In this document: positions 53,327 to 64,000 of the stretch, piece by piece | Position numbering within the stretch: the stretch's first letter is position 1 | Layout: the number at the start of each line of letters is the position of its first letter | DNA from: Calditrichota bacterium | GTDB lineage: Bacteria > Calditrichota > Calditrichia > Calditrichales > J004 | Direction: 5' to 3' | DNA: 64,000 nucleotides | Assembly: GCA_013112635.1 (NCBI GenBank) | Contig: JABFGF010000005.1 | Location: 248,001-312,000 of the forward strand | Made by a program: the position numbers and the translations under genes | Notes under the pieces: model-generated | Told to the model about the DNA's origin: nothing | What the model saw: only the letters and a program-made list of their open reading frames with translations | Database searches by the model: none

Positions 53327-53404
53327 GACTGAAAGATTGAAATAATCTGAATATTAGTCAAAAGAAAGAATCTTCCAGATTATGATTCTTACAATCTTAA
53401 AGTC
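53327..53404. repeat. Imperfect palindrome before parA
   Basis: GACTGAAAGATTG (53327-53339) and CAATCTTAAAGTC (53392-53404) are inverted with 11 of 13 matches. An inner ATAATCT/AGATTAT pair is also present. It could be a dispersed intergenic repeat or a weak terminator after the TPR gene. Confidence 0.4.
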
Positions 53405-53564
53405 CAGCATCTTAGACTCAATAAATCATCTTGCTTTAAAAGATCGATCATTTTAAATTGCCCATCTCAATTTTTTAGGGTGCTTTAAAAAACCAGCGAT
53501 AAAAAGAACGGCATCGTAAAAAAATCATCAAATTCAGATTAAAAAAAGTGAATATCAGAAAAGT

Positions 53565-54332
53565 ATGGGCAAAATAATTGCTATTACAAATCAAAAGGGC
53601 GGTGTAGGAAAAACGACTACGGCTATTAATCTGGCCAGTTGTATTGCCATCGCAGAACGCTCCACCTTATTAATCGATATGGATCCGCAGGCAAATGCAA
53701 CAAGCGGGGTCGGTGTAAATCCTGAAGACAATGAAGTCACATCTTACGAAGTTTTGGTTGGTGATCAGGATGCCTCAAATGCGACAATGAAAACGGTCGT
53801 TCCAAACCTGGATTTAATTCCATCGCATATTCGTCTTGTTGGTGCCGAGGTAGAGCTTGTATCTAAATCCGGAAGGGAATACAAATTGAAACATTCCCTG
53901 GCCGAGTTAAAAGAAAAATATGATTATATTTTTATTGATTGCCCGCCATCTCTTAGTTTATTGACATTAAATGCACTTACAGCAGCGGATTCTGTTTTGA
54001 TTCCCATTCAATGTGAATATTACGCCTTGGAGGGTCTTTCTCAATTGCTGAATACTGTACATCTTGTGCAAAAAAACCTAAATAAATCGCTGCAAATTGA
54101 GGGTGTTGTTTTAACGATGTACGACAACCGTTTAAATTTATGTAACCAGGTTGCCCACGAAGTACGCGACTATTTTAAAGAAAAGGTGTATAAAACTGCC
54201 ATTAGCAGAAATGTGCGTCTTGGAGAAGCACCAAGTTTTGGTAAGCCGGTTATAATGTACGATGCTGTCTGTATTGGAAGTCAGAATTATATGAATCTTG
54301 CAGAGGAAGTCCTTGGTGAAAAAAACAAATAG
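53565..54332 (+). CDS. parA: Chromosome-partitioning ATPase ParA/Soj
   Basis: This 255-aa deviant-Walker ATPase moves or positions origin regions with ParB. Walker A is KGGVGKTT (11-18), followed by [14 protein letters not shown] and [16 protein letters not shown]. The C-terminal [18 protein letters not shown] and [12 protein letters not shown] are typical of chromosomal Soj. It overlaps parB and starts an operon running through bactofilin into ATP synthase genes. Confidence 0.95.
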   Translation: MGKIIAITNQKGGVGKTTTAINLASCIAIAERSTLLIDMDPQANATSGVGVNPEDNEVTSYEVLVGDQDASNATMKTVVPNLDLIPSHIRLVGAEVELVSKSGREYKLKHSLAELKEKYDYIFIDCPPSLSLLTLNALTAADSVLIPIQCEYYALEGLSQLLNTVHLVQKNLNKSLQIEGVVLTMYDNRLNLCNQVAHEVRDYFKEKVYKTAISRNVRLGEAPSFGKPVIMYDAVCIGSQNYMNLAEEVLGEKNK

Positions 54333-55191
54333 GCTCGGCCGCGGATTAAACGCGCTTATCCCCGATACAAAATCTGCACCAATTAGCGAAGATGCAACCC
54401 TTCTGGAAATAGAGGTTTTGCTAATCCGCCCAAATCCATATCAACCACGTTTGGAGTTTGATCCTGTTGCTTTACAGGAATTAAAATCTTCCATCGAAGA
54501 AAATGGTGTTATTCAGCCAATTACAGTGCGCCGGGTTGATGACCATTATGAGTTGATATCTGGTGAAAGACGTTTACGTGCTGTCACAGAAATCGGGTTG
54601 GATAAAGTTCCTTGTTATATCCGCCAAATTGAAACCAAAGAAGAAATGCTTGAGCTGGCCATTATTGAAAATGTTCAGCGCGAACGTTTAAATCCTATCG
54701 AGCAGGCACAGGCTTATCAAAGATTGATAGATGAATGTAAATTAACTCAGGATGAAGTTGCTCAAAAAATTGGCAAGGAGCGGAGTACAATTACAAATAT
54801 CATCCGCCTGTTAAAACTGCCTTCATTAATCCAGGATAGTGTTCGTAAAAGTGAAATAAGTATGGGGCATGCACGCAGCTTGCTGGCCATTACAAATGAA
54901 AAAAATCAAAAGTCAGTCTGGAAACAAATTGTAAAAGACGGCCTTTCTGTACGCAAAGTAGAAAGCCTTGTTAAAGAAGCAAACGAAAAATCTAAAACAA
55001 AGCCTAAAAAGAAAGAAGCACCTCGTCGTAGCATATTTCTGCAGAAAGTTGAAGATAATTTGCGTGATTCTTTGGGAACAAAAGTAAATATTCGTCCTAA
55101 AAAGGAAGGCGGCACTATTGAGGTTGACTTTTATTCTCCGGAAGACCTGAGTCGCTTGGTGGAATTATTTGATCAAATCCAGGATAAGTAG
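54316..55191 (+). CDS. parB: Chromosome-partitioning protein ParB
   Basis: This 292-aa CTPase/DNA-binding protein spreads from parS sites and loads [18 protein letters not shown] is the classic start, RPNPYQPR and GERRLRA are ParB boxes, [14 protein letters not shown] follows, and the HTH is [25 protein letters not shown] start at GTG 54316 (GAGGAAG SD inside parA), overlapping parA by 17 nt. The in-frame TTG at 54298 is unlikely. I saw no consensus parS in the window. Confidence 0.94.
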   Translation: MKKTNRLGRGLNALIPDTKSAPISEDATLLEIEVLLIRPNPYQPRLEFDPVALQELKSSIEENGVIQPITVRRVDDHYELISGERRLRAVTEIGLDKVPCYIRQIETKEEMLELAIIENVQRERLNPIEQAQAYQRLIDECKLTQDEVAQKIGKERSTITNIIRLLKLPSLIQDSVRKSEISMGHARSLLAITNEKNQKSVWKQIVKDGLSVRKVESLVKEANEKSKTKPKKKEAPRRSIFLQKVEDNLRDSLGTKVNIRPKKEGGTIEVDFYSPEDLSRLVELFDQIQDK

Positions 55192-55199
55192 TTTAGAAA

Positions 55200-56009
55200 A
55201 TGTCACGTTCAAAAAGAAAAATCAAAACATATTCATTCCTCATAATCCCCGATAGCAAAGACAATCCTAAAAATTTCACATTAAGTGCTTTTGCTGTACG
55301 ATCATTATTAATATCAGCAGTTGTAGTTTTGGTATTGATTGTTTTAGGTGCCGCAAGCTATTGGAGTGTGGCGAACATTGCCTTGGATTATGTAAGACTT
55401 AAAGAAGAAAATTTTGAGTTGCGTACAAGTTTGCAAAGTGTTGAGGGTATGCAGAGCGACCTTTCAAAAATGCGTAAAATGAATGATGATATCCGCAACA
55501 CACTAACCGGCTATGTCCAAATCGAAAAAGTTTCTGCTGAAGACGACACGTCGCTGACAGACTTGGATTTTGACAACCTAAAGCCGGAAAAAAAGCGGAC
55601 AATTTTTAATTTTATCCCTTCTATAATGCCGGTTAATGGTTTTATAACGCGTGGTTATCAAGTTAAAGATTTAGTCGTCGATCCGCATTATGGGCTTGAT
55701 ATTGCAGCTTCAAAAGGGACAGCCATTAAAGCGACAGCCGATGGCACAGTTATCTTTTCCGGATGGACATTAAAGTCTGGATATATTTTAATAATTAAAC
55801 ACAAGTATGGATATACATCTTTGTACAAACATAATCAACGAAACCTGGTCTCAATTCTGGAAAAGGTGACCAAAGGGCAGGTAATCGCTCTTGTTGGTGA
55901 TACAGGAGAGATCAGCAGTGGGGCGCATGTTCATTTTGAAGTATGGAACAACGACCAGCCGATTGATCCGATGATGTATGTAAGCGCATTAGAACGTAAT
56001 AAAAATTGA
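55200..56009 (+). CDS. M23-family peptidoglycan endopeptidase (LytM)
   Basis: This is a 269-aa membrane-anchored peptidase with one N-terminal transmembrane helix (about 33-60), a coiled coil (about 64-105) and a C-terminal M23 domain. Zinc ligands are H163 and D167 (HYGLDIA) and H245 of HVHFEVW, with H211 in the active-site region. M23 enzymes cleave peptide crosslinks. A bactofilin gene follows at once, a pairing known to shape cells (Csd1-CcmA, LmdC-BacM). Confidence 0.9.
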   Translation: MSRSKRKIKTYSFLIIPDSKDNPKNFTLSAFAVRSLLISAVVVLVLIVLGAASYWSVANIALDYVRLKEENFELRTSLQSVEGMQSDLSKMRKMNDDIRNTLTGYVQIEKVSAEDDTSLTDLDFDNLKPEKKRTIFNFIPSIMPVNGFITRGYQVKDLVVDPHYGLDIAASKGTAIKATADGTVIFSGWTLKSGYILIIKHKYGYTSLYKHNQRNLVSILEKVTKGQVIALVGDTGEISSGAHVHFEVWNNDQPIDPMMYVSALERNKN

Positions 56010-56021
56010 AAGGAATTTTCA

Positions 56022-56423
56022 GTGGCATTAAAAAATAACTCAGGGGCCCAATCTGCAGAATTAAATTTTATTGGAAAAGGGACTCATATCGAAGGCAATA
56101 TAAAAACAGAAAGCAGTATTCATGTAGCCGGTACGATAAAGGGTAAATTAATTTGTAAACATACCGTTACAGTTAGTGAAAACGGCCAGGTTGAAGGTGA
56201 TATAGAAGCGGTGAATGCGGTAATTGGTGGCCGGGTAAAAGGAAAAGTAAACGTAAATGAGAAAATTGTTCTGGAACCTAAATCAAGCCTTGTTGGTGAA
56301 TTAAAGGCAAAAAAACTAATTATTGATGAAGGTGCGGTTTTTGATGGAACAGCTGACATGGGAATTACAAACTCTTCCATACCAAAAAATACAATTTCTC
56401 AAGTAGAAAAAGGCAACGTGTAG
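56022..56423 (+). CDS. Bactofilin
   Basis: This is a 133-aa right-handed beta-helix cytoskeletal protein. The central repeats (IEGNIKTESSIHVAGTIKG, GQVEGDIEAVNAVIGGRVKG) form the polymerising core, flanked by short flexible tails. The start is GTG 56022 with an AAGGA SD. It probably positions the upstream M23 peptidase for cell-shape control. Confidence 0.93.
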   Translation: MALKNNSGAQSAELNFIGKGTHIEGNIKTESSIHVAGTIKGKLICKHTVTVSENGQVEGDIEAVNAVIGGRVKGKVNVNEKIVLEPKSSLVGELKAKKLIIDEGAVFDGTADMGITNSSIPKNTISQVEKGNV

Positions 56424-56424
56424 T

Positions 56425-56679
56425 TTGGTGTCTTTTGTAAAAAAGAAGAAAGATAACCAAAAAGAAATTAATTCGGCTTACTCCAAAGCGGGCCCTTATT
56501 TAAATATTACTTATTTTTTTATAAGTGCAATGATCATATTTGGATTTGTTGGTTATAAAATAGATCAGGCTTATGGTTTCAATTTTTTATTTCTATTGAT
56601 TGGATTGTTTGTCGGGTTATCTTTGGGTTTTTATAAGCTATACATCGTTATCACACATATAGAAAAAGATCCTGATTGA
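56425..56679 (+). CDS. atpZ: AtpZ/AtpI-family ATP synthase accessory protein
   Basis: This is an 84-aa protein with two transmembrane helices (about 27-44 and 52-75) separated by KIDQAYG. It matches the AtpZ group (putative F0F1-ATPase accessory subunit, proposed Mg2+/Ca2+ transport), which precedes atpI in many operons. The start is TTG 56425 or GTG 56428; neither has a strong SD. The stop overlaps the next ATG. Confidence 0.78.
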   Translation: MVSFVKKKKDNQKEINSAYSKAGPYLNITYFFISAMIIFGFVGYKIDQAYGFNFLFLLIGLFVGLSLGFYKLYIVITHIEKDPD

Positions 56680-57056
56680 TGTTAAAAGAGTTATTTAAAT
56701 ATATTTCAGGAATTTTAGTGATTTATACTGGTGTCGTAATATTAATCTATTTTAATAGTAAAATAGAAACGGCCGAAATTTTAGGATTTGTACTTGCAGG
56801 GGTACTTTGCACAATAAATGTGTTCATTACCCTTTTTTTTATTAAAAAAATTCTAAAGAAACCGGACATTGAGTTCGTAAAGGGATATATCAGGTCAACA
56901 CTAATTAGATTATTTTTTTTGCTCGCAATTTTTTTCACAATTGTGATGAAAATGCCTGTAAATCATTTTGTTTTTAGCGTTGCCTTCTTTATATTATATT
57001 TTCTATTTCAAACAGTAGAAATATACATTTTACATACTTTTAAACAGTCAGGCTAA
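56679..57056 (+). CDS. atpI: ATP synthase subunit I-like protein
   Basis: This 125-aa protein with four hydrophobic helices fits AtpI, a c-ring assembly chaperone. The ATG at 56679 overlaps the stop of the previous gene (TGATG). The sequence is poorly conserved, so position between atpZ and atpB is the main evidence. Confidence 0.7.
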   Translation: MLKELFKYISGILVIYTGVVILIYFNSKIETAEILGFVLAGVLCTINVFITLFFIKKILKKPDIEFVKGYIRSTLIRLFFLLAIFFTIVMKMPVNHFVFSVAFFILYFLFQTVEIYILHTFKQSG

Positions 57057-57064
57057 ATTTAAAA

Positions 57065-57928
57065 ATGACCGAAGTTACAACAACAAGCGCCGTCTCAGAT
57101 TCTGTTGCAACAGTTCCTAAAGCTGCTGAATCGGGAAATATAGGCCAGTGGATCATTGACCATATTTCTAATAGTACGGAATGGCACTTACCTTTTGGGA
57201 TACATATTCATTTGCCGCAATTTGAGCCAGTTCAAATTGGTGGAGTTTCACTGGATTTTTCTATTACAAACCATGTTGTAATGATTTGGATTGCAGCGAT
57301 AATTCTGCTGATTATGTTCCGGTCAGTAAAACGGGACAAACAAGTTCAGTCCGGATTTGGAATGTTTTTGGAAATGATCGTTGTTTTTGTACGCGACGAA
57401 ATTGCAATTTCCAACATGGGTGAAAAACATGGTAAAAAATTCACACCACTATTAGTAACCTTTTTTATGTTTATCTGGGTTGCCAACCTGATGGGATTAA
57501 TTCCGCTTTTTTCAACATCTACAGCTAATATCAGTGTAACAGCTTCTCTGGCATTGGTAACATTTTTATCAACTCAAATTTTTGGTGTAAAAGAAAACGG
57601 GTTAATCGGATATTATAAAGGACTTGTTCCTCATGGTGTTCCTGGTTATTTGTGGCCGTTAATGTTTGTTGTAGAGTTGGTCGGTTTAATTGCAAAACAT
57701 GTTGCCTTGATGATTCGTCTGTTTGCAAATATGACTGCCGGGCACATTGTATTGTTTGCATTAATTGGTTTGGTGGTTGTATTTAAAACATTATTTGCTT
57801 CACCAATATCAATTGCTTTTGGATTGTTTGTTTTCTTTTTGGAATTATTAGTAGCAACAATTCAGGCATATATTTTTACACTTCTTTCGGCATTGTTTAT
57901 TGGAATGAGTGTAAATCCGGATCATTAA
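57065..57928 (+). CDS. atpB: F-type ATP synthase subunit a
   Basis: This 287-aa membrane stator subunit forms the proton half-channels. The essential Arg lies in ALMIRLFANMTAGHIV, and LGLIPLFSTSTANISVTASLAL matches the family. The N-terminus is longer than in E. coli, with STEWHLPFGIHIHLPQF before the first helix. No SD is obvious. Confidence 0.95.
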   Translation: MTEVTTTSAVSDSVATVPKAAESGNIGQWIIDHISNSTEWHLPFGIHIHLPQFEPVQIGGVSLDFSITNHVVMIWIAAIILLIMFRSVKRDKQVQSGFGMFLEMIVVFVRDEIAISNMGEKHGKKFTPLLVTFFMFIWVANLMGLIPLFSTSTANISVTASLALVTFLSTQIFGVKENGLIGYYKGLVPHGVPGYLWPLMFVVELVGLIAKHVALMIRLFANMTAGHIVLFALIGLVVVFKTLFASPISIAFGLFVFFLELLVATIQAYIFTLLSALFIGMSVNPDH

Positions 57929-57998
57929 AACGAAATTTAAAGTTAAAAATAAAAATATAAAATACACTTACATATAATATTTTAGGAGGAGTTTAAAA

Positions 57999-58235
57999 AT
58001 GGGTGAATGGTCATTAGCATTAGCATATTTAGCAGCTGGCCTTGGCGCAGGTTTAACTACAATTGGCGCTGGTATGGGTATCGGAAGATTAGCCGCATCA
58101 GCAATGGACGGAACAGCACGTCAGCCGGAAGCTGGAAACGCCATTCGTATTACAATGATTATTGCTGCGGCGATGATTGAGGGTGTTGCACTTTTTGGTA
58201 TTGTAATTGCGTTCTTTTTGGTTAACAAAGGTTAG
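57999..58235 (+). CDS. atpE: F-type ATP synthase subunit c
   Basis: This 78-aa hairpin proteolipid forms the rotor ring. The polar loop is ARQPE (40-44) and the ion-carrying carboxylate is E61 (AAAMIEGVALFG). Positions that bind Na+ in sodium rings are occupied by Ile and Gly rather than Gln and Ser/Thr, so protons are the likely coupling ion. GGAGG precedes the ATG. Confidence 0.96.
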   Translation: MGEWSLALAYLAAGLGAGLTTIGAGMGIGRLAASAMDGTARQPEAGNAIRITMIIAAAMIEGVALFGIVIAFFLVNKG

Positions 58236-58246
58236 GAAACTTAAAA

Positions 58247-58741
58247 ATGCTAGAACTAAATCCTGGGATGATGATCTGGGTATGGGTTACATTTTTCATA
58301 CTACTGGTCATTTTATATAAAACAGCCCTGAAGCCATTGTTAAGCTCTCTTACCGAAAGGGAAGAGGGGATTCGCAATGATATTGATGAGGCAAAAAAGC
58401 AGCGTGAAGAAGCCGAAGAACTATTAAGTAAGCATAAAAAAATGATAGCAGAAGCTGATGCACAAGCACAGTCGGTCTTAAGAGAAGCACAAGATATTGC
58501 ACAAAAGACCCGTTCTGAGATTTTGGATAAAGCACGTGAAGATGCTACAAAAGAAGTAGAAAAGGCTAAACAGGAGATTGAGAAGCAACGTGATGATGCT
58601 ATCAAATCCCTTAAAGCTGAAGTTGTAGATTTGGCAATTGGTGCAGCTGAGAAAATATTAACCCAGGCTATAGATAAAGAAACGAACAAAAAAGTGGTTG
58701 ATGATTATATCTCTTCTATGCCAAAATCGTTAAAGAATTAG
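58247..58741 (+). CDS. atpF: F-type ATP synthase subunit b
   Basis: This 164-aa peripheral stalk subunit has one N-terminal transmembrane segment (VWVTFFILLVILYKTALKPL) and a long charged coiled coil (REEGIRNDIDEAKKQREEAE...). It lies 11 nt after atpE. Confidence 0.93.
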   Translation: MLELNPGMMIWVWVTFFILLVILYKTALKPLLSSLTEREEGIRNDIDEAKKQREEAEELLSKHKKMIAEADAQAQSVLREAQDIAQKTRSEILDKAREDATKEVEKAKQEIEKQRDDAIKSLKAEVVDLAIGAAEKILTQAIDKETNKKVVDDYISSMPKSLKN

Positions 58742-58752
58742 CAGGAGTTTAC

Positions 58753-59283
58753 TTGAGCAGAATATCAATTCGCTACGCAAAAGCATTGTTTTCGCTGGCG
58801 CAAGATGAAAAGAAACTAGACACAGTTGCTAATGATTTAGCTGAGTTAAAAGAACTATTTAATTCGAATGTTCAATTTAAAACATTTGTATTAAACCCGT
58901 TGCTAAGTGGAACTAAGAAGACAGAAGTATTCAAAAATTTATTTTCAGGAAAACTTGATCCATTGACAATGAATTTTCTGTTCTTGTTAAGCTCAAAAAA
59001 ACGGGTTGATGTTTTAGATCAAATCCTTTTAAAGTTTGATGAGCTTCTTCTAAGTCATAAAAATCAAATCGTTGCAGAAGTTACAAGTCCGATCAGTCTG
59101 GACGATGGACAATTAGACAGCATAAAATCAAACATTGAGAATATAACACAAAAGTCTGTTCTTATTGAAGCAAAGGAAGATAGTTCTTTGATTGGTGGAT
59201 TTACTGTGAAGATTGAAGATGTAATTATTGACAACAGTGTTCGTTATCAATTGTCAAAATTAAAAGAAAAACTGATTTCATAA
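58753..59283 (+). CDS. atpH: F-type ATP synthase subunit delta
   Basis: This 176-aa stator subunit links the peripheral stalk to F1. ISIRYAKALFSLAQDE opens the protein, and SSLIGGFTVKIEDVIIDNSVRYQLSKL is the usual closing block. The start codon is TTG with an AGGAG SD six bases upstream. Confidence 0.93.
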   Translation: MSRISIRYAKALFSLAQDEKKLDTVANDLAELKELFNSNVQFKTFVLNPLLSGTKKTEVFKNLFSGKLDPLTMNFLFLLSSKKRVDVLDQILLKFDELLLSHKNQIVAEVTSPISLDDGQLDSIKSNIENITQKSVLIEAKEDSSLIGGFTVKIEDVIIDNSVRYQLSKLKEKLIS

Positions 59284-59307
59284 AGTTTTAAATAAGAGGT
59301 TGAATAA

Positions 59308-60830
59308 ATGAGCAATGCAGTTAGACCAGATGAAGTCTCTGCAATTCTGAAAAAACAGTTAAAAGACTTTCAGACAGAATCAGATGTTTATGAAGTTGGT
59401 ACTGTTCTTCAGGTTGGTGACGGGATTGCCCGTGTGTATGGCCTGGAAAAAGCCATGGCCGGCGAACTGATTGAGTTCCCTAATGATGTGATGGGAATGG
59501 TTTTTAACCTTGAAGAGGACAATGTTGGTATTATTCTTTTTGGCGAAGATACTTTGATCAAAGAAGGTGATACTGTCAAACGTACCAACAAGGTTGTTCA
59601 GGTTCCTGTAGGGGAAGAAATGTTGGGCCGGGTTGTTAATCCACTAGGAATTCCGTTGGATGGCAAAGGCGAAATCAAAACAGATAAATTTATTTTAGTT
59701 GAGCGCAAAGCGGAAGGCGTAATTCAACGTCAACCCGTAAAAGAGCCATTGGCAACAGGGTTAAAAGCTATTGACTCGATGATTCCGATTGGCCGTGGCC
59801 AACGAGAGTTGATTATCGGTGACCGTCAGACAGGTAAAACAGCCGTTGCTATCGATACAATTATTAACCAAAAAGGTACAGACGTATTTTGCGTTTACGT
59901 AGCTATTGGTCAAAAAGCATCTACGGTTGCCCGAGTTGTTAAAACACTTGAAGATGAAGGTGCTATGGAGTACACGATTGTTGTTACTGCAAATGCAAAT
60001 GATCCTGCACCTCTTCAGTTTATATCTCCATACGCAGGTGTTGCAATGGGTGAATATTTCCGTGATAATGGAAAACATGCACTTGTTGTATATGACGATT
60101 TATCAAAACATGCGTGGGCATATAGACAGGTTTCCTTGCTTTTACGTCGTCCTCCGGGCCGTGAAGCTTATCCTGGTGATGTGTTTTATGTTCACTCCCG
60201 TTTGCTGGAACGTGCAGCAAAATTAAGTGATGACCTTGGTGGAGGATCACTGACAGCATTGCCTATTATTGAAACACAGGCTGGTGATGTTTCCGCTTAT
60301 ATTCCAACAAATGTTATTTCCATTACTGATGGTCAGATATTTCTTGAATCAAATTTATTCTTTTCTGGCGTAAGACCAGCGATTAATGTCGGTATATCTG
60401 TTTCACGTGTTGGTGGTAGTGCACAAATCAAAGCTATGAAACAGGTTGCCGGAAGTTTACGTTTGGAACTTGCCCAGTACAGAGAATTAGAAGCTTTTGC
60501 AAAATTCGGTTCAGATCTTGATGCAGCGACACAACAACAGTTGCGTCGTGGTGAACGGCTTGTTGAAATATTGAAACAAGGTCAGTATCAACCATTACCA
60601 TTTGAAAAACAGATTGCAATAATTTTTGCAGCTACAAATGGATTTATCGATCAGTTACCTGTTTCTGTAATAAAGCGTTTTGAAGAAGAGTTCATTAATC
60701 ATTTGGAACTAAAATATCCGAACGTTTTGAAAGAAATTGCAGAAAAATCCAAGATTAGTGAAGAGCTTGAAAATACAATGAAAGATATTTTATCTAAATT
60801 TGTTGAAGCTTTCAGGTATGAGGGAGATTG

Positions 60831-60831
<1 letters not shown>
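59308..60831 (+). CDS. atpA: F-type ATP synthase subunit alpha
   Basis: This 507-aa non-catalytic nucleotide-binding subunit has Walker A GDRQTGKT (171-178) and the arginine finger in [13 protein letters not shown]. The length is standard. GAGGTTG precedes the ATG, and its stop overlaps atpG. Confidence 0.97.
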
Positions 60832-63106
<2,275 letters not shown>

Positions 63107-63138
63107 TTATTAATTTTAAGAAAAAAAATAAATATGAT

Positions 63139-63170
63139 AAAAGATGATGTTTTGCATCATCTTTTTATTT
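63139..63170 (+). terminator. Intrinsic terminator between atpD and atpC
   Basis: AAAAGATGATG (63139-63149) pairs perfectly with CATCATCTTTT (63155-63165) around a 5-nt loop and runs into TTTATTT. It would stop much of the transcription before atpC. Confidence 0.82.
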
Positions 63171-63210
63171 AAGTTTCGATTTAAGCAGTCGAAACAAAAG
63201 GGAGCTATAA

Positions 63211-63621
63211 ATGAGCGAAAATCTTCATTTGGAGATTGTTACTCCTTTTGGAAAGACTTTTTCTGAAGAAGTTTTAAGTTGTGTTGTTCCCGGTGTAAGA
63301 GGTCAATTTCAAATTCTAACGAATCATGCACCGGTAATTTCTAATATCACCGTCGGAGCAATTAAAATACGGACTAACTCGAAAGAGAGTGTTTACATTG
63401 CAACAAGTGGTGGGTTTTGTGAAGTTCGCAATAATGAAATAAAAGTTATTGTTGAATCTGCCGAAAAATCAGATGAAATCGATGTCAGCAGAGCATTAAA
63501 ATCAAAAGAAAGAGCAGAGGAGAGGTTAAAAACTAAATCAGAAAATATTGATGATATTCGTGCAAAGTTAGCGTTAAGCCGGGCAATTAACCGGATTCAT
63601 GTCACTGACTACACTTCTTAA
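63211..63621 (+). CDS. atpC: F-type ATP synthase subunit epsilon
   Basis: This is a 136-aa subunit. The N-terminal beta-sandwich (LHLEIVTPFGKTFSEEV, GQFQILTNHAPVIS) is followed by the two C-terminal helices (SRALKSKERAEERLK..., RAKLALSRAINRI) that can inhibit rotation. It is separated from atpD by about 100 nt containing a terminator and has a GGGAGC SD, so it may be expressed at a different level. Confidence 0.95.
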   Translation: MSENLHLEIVTPFGKTFSEEVLSCVVPGVRGQFQILTNHAPVISNITVGAIKIRTNSKESVYIATSGGFCEVRNNEIKVIVESAEKSDEIDVSRALKSKERAEERLKTKSENIDDIRAKLALSRAINRIHVTDYTS

Positions 63622-63731
63622 TTTGCTTCTGATTTTTTTTATATTACTTTCCTCCCAAAACACATCTGACTAACAAAGTTCAATATCCTTTTGAATTTTA
63701 CAAAGGGTTAAAATAAAATAAGGTGCCTGGT

Positions 63732-64000
63732 ATGAGTTTTAAAACCCTTTCCAAGTGGTTTTCTTACCTTTTAGTTTTTATCCTCTTACAACATTCTACC
63801 TATGCCCAATCGGGTTCAATGACCGATGACCAGTTTAGTGAACATCTCAAAACATATATAAATAAGTTGTTAACGCGTTATGGTGAACAGAATATTGAAA
63901 AAGAGAGATATCTTGTTCAGCAAATACGGATGATTAATGAGGAAATTAAATCACGCGTTGGAAGTGTCTCGGACAAAAGAGCTCAATATTTTGACAAACT
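63732..64000 (+). CDS. Secreted protein, truncated by the window edge
   Basis: An ATG at 63732 (AAGGTG SD) opens a frame that stays open to 64000. The product starts with a signal peptide (MSFKTLSKWFSYLLVFILLQ, continuing HSTYAQ). About 60 charged, helical residues follow (KTYINKLLTRYGEQNIEKER...). Coiled-coil character is likely. The rest lies outside the window, so no family can be named. Confidence 0.7.
   Translation, partial: MSFKTLSKWFSYLLVFILLQHSTYAQSGSMTDDQFSEHLKTYINKLLTRYGEQNIEKERYLVQQIRMINEEIKSRVGSVSDKRAQYFDK

Noticed and set aside
53326-53564. parS site or origin next to parAB
   Set aside because: No sequence close to the TGTTTCACGTGAAACA-type consensus was seen by eye here or elsewhere in the window.
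57999-58235. Sodium-type ATP synthase c ring
   Set aside because: The Gln and Ser/Thr ligands expected for Na+ binding are absent around E61, so a proton ring is more likely.

Overview
The window is AT-rich, gene-dense bacterial chromosome from a Gram-negative organism. Indicators are TonB-dependent receptor and FadL/Wzi-type outer-membrane barrels, a TonB receptor-DUF4249 pair, a DUF6090-like protein, an UpxY-type antiterminator, a secreted metalloprotease with a FlgD/type IX-like C-terminal tail, and signal peptides ending in SQ/AQ. Together these suggest a lineage in or near the FCB group (Bacteroidota relatives, for example Calditrichota). This placement is inference; no rRNA is present to settle it. 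Several genes appear to start at TTG or GTG with good Shine-Dalgarno (SD) spacing. I saw no tRNA, rRNA or CRISPR array.

Layout. (1) 1-5708: a minus-strand operon for a corrinoid (B12) methyl-transfer system. It encodes a UroD/MtaA-like methyltransferase, an MtaC-like corrinoid protein, a PhyH-family Fe(II)/2-oxoglutarate dioxygenase, an MtaB-like zinc methyltransferase and a stand-alone methionine-synthase-type reactivation domain. A divergent AraC regulator adjoins it, with repeated candidate operators between. This is the most unusual system in the window. (2) 5762-12112: a methyltransferase, an outer-membrane protein, a TonB receptor-lipoprotein pair and a small membrane protein. (3) 12656-17282: three related histidine kinases and a CheY/Rcp1-like regulator in one operon. 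(4) 17320-31314: a surface-polysaccharide region with two B12-binding radical SAM enzymes, a nucleotidyltransferase, a GT4 glycosyltransferase, an AlkP-superfamily hydrolase, an UpxY antiterminator, a SxtJ-like protein, a DUF2061-APS kinase fusion, cysN/cysD/cysC, a WbpB-like dehydrogenase and a WbpD-like acetyltransferase. The sulfate-activation genes could supply PAPS for polymer sulfation. (5) 31284-33946: a hypothetical/methyltransferase pair, an AbiH phage-defence protein and RsgA. (6) 34261-53325: an RNA helicase, solitary ExbD, outer-membrane proteins, a frameshifted DUF559 gene, a 5'-nucleotidase, YraN, a class V aminotransferase, a CHASE2 adenylate cyclase, a REC-degenerate PP2C protein, a DUF512 radical SAM protein, a four-helix-bundle gene between 92-bp direct repeats, Der, a metalloprotease and a TPR protein. 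(7) 53565-63621: parA-parB-M23 peptidase-bactofilin followed by the complete F-type ATP synthase operon (atpZ, I, B, E, F, H, A, G, D, then a terminator, then C). A secreted-protein gene runs off the right edge.

Dispersed palindromic repeats with TGTCAT...GGAATGACA ends occur at 29876, 36045 and 40265, and other short inverted repeats lie in intergenic gaps.
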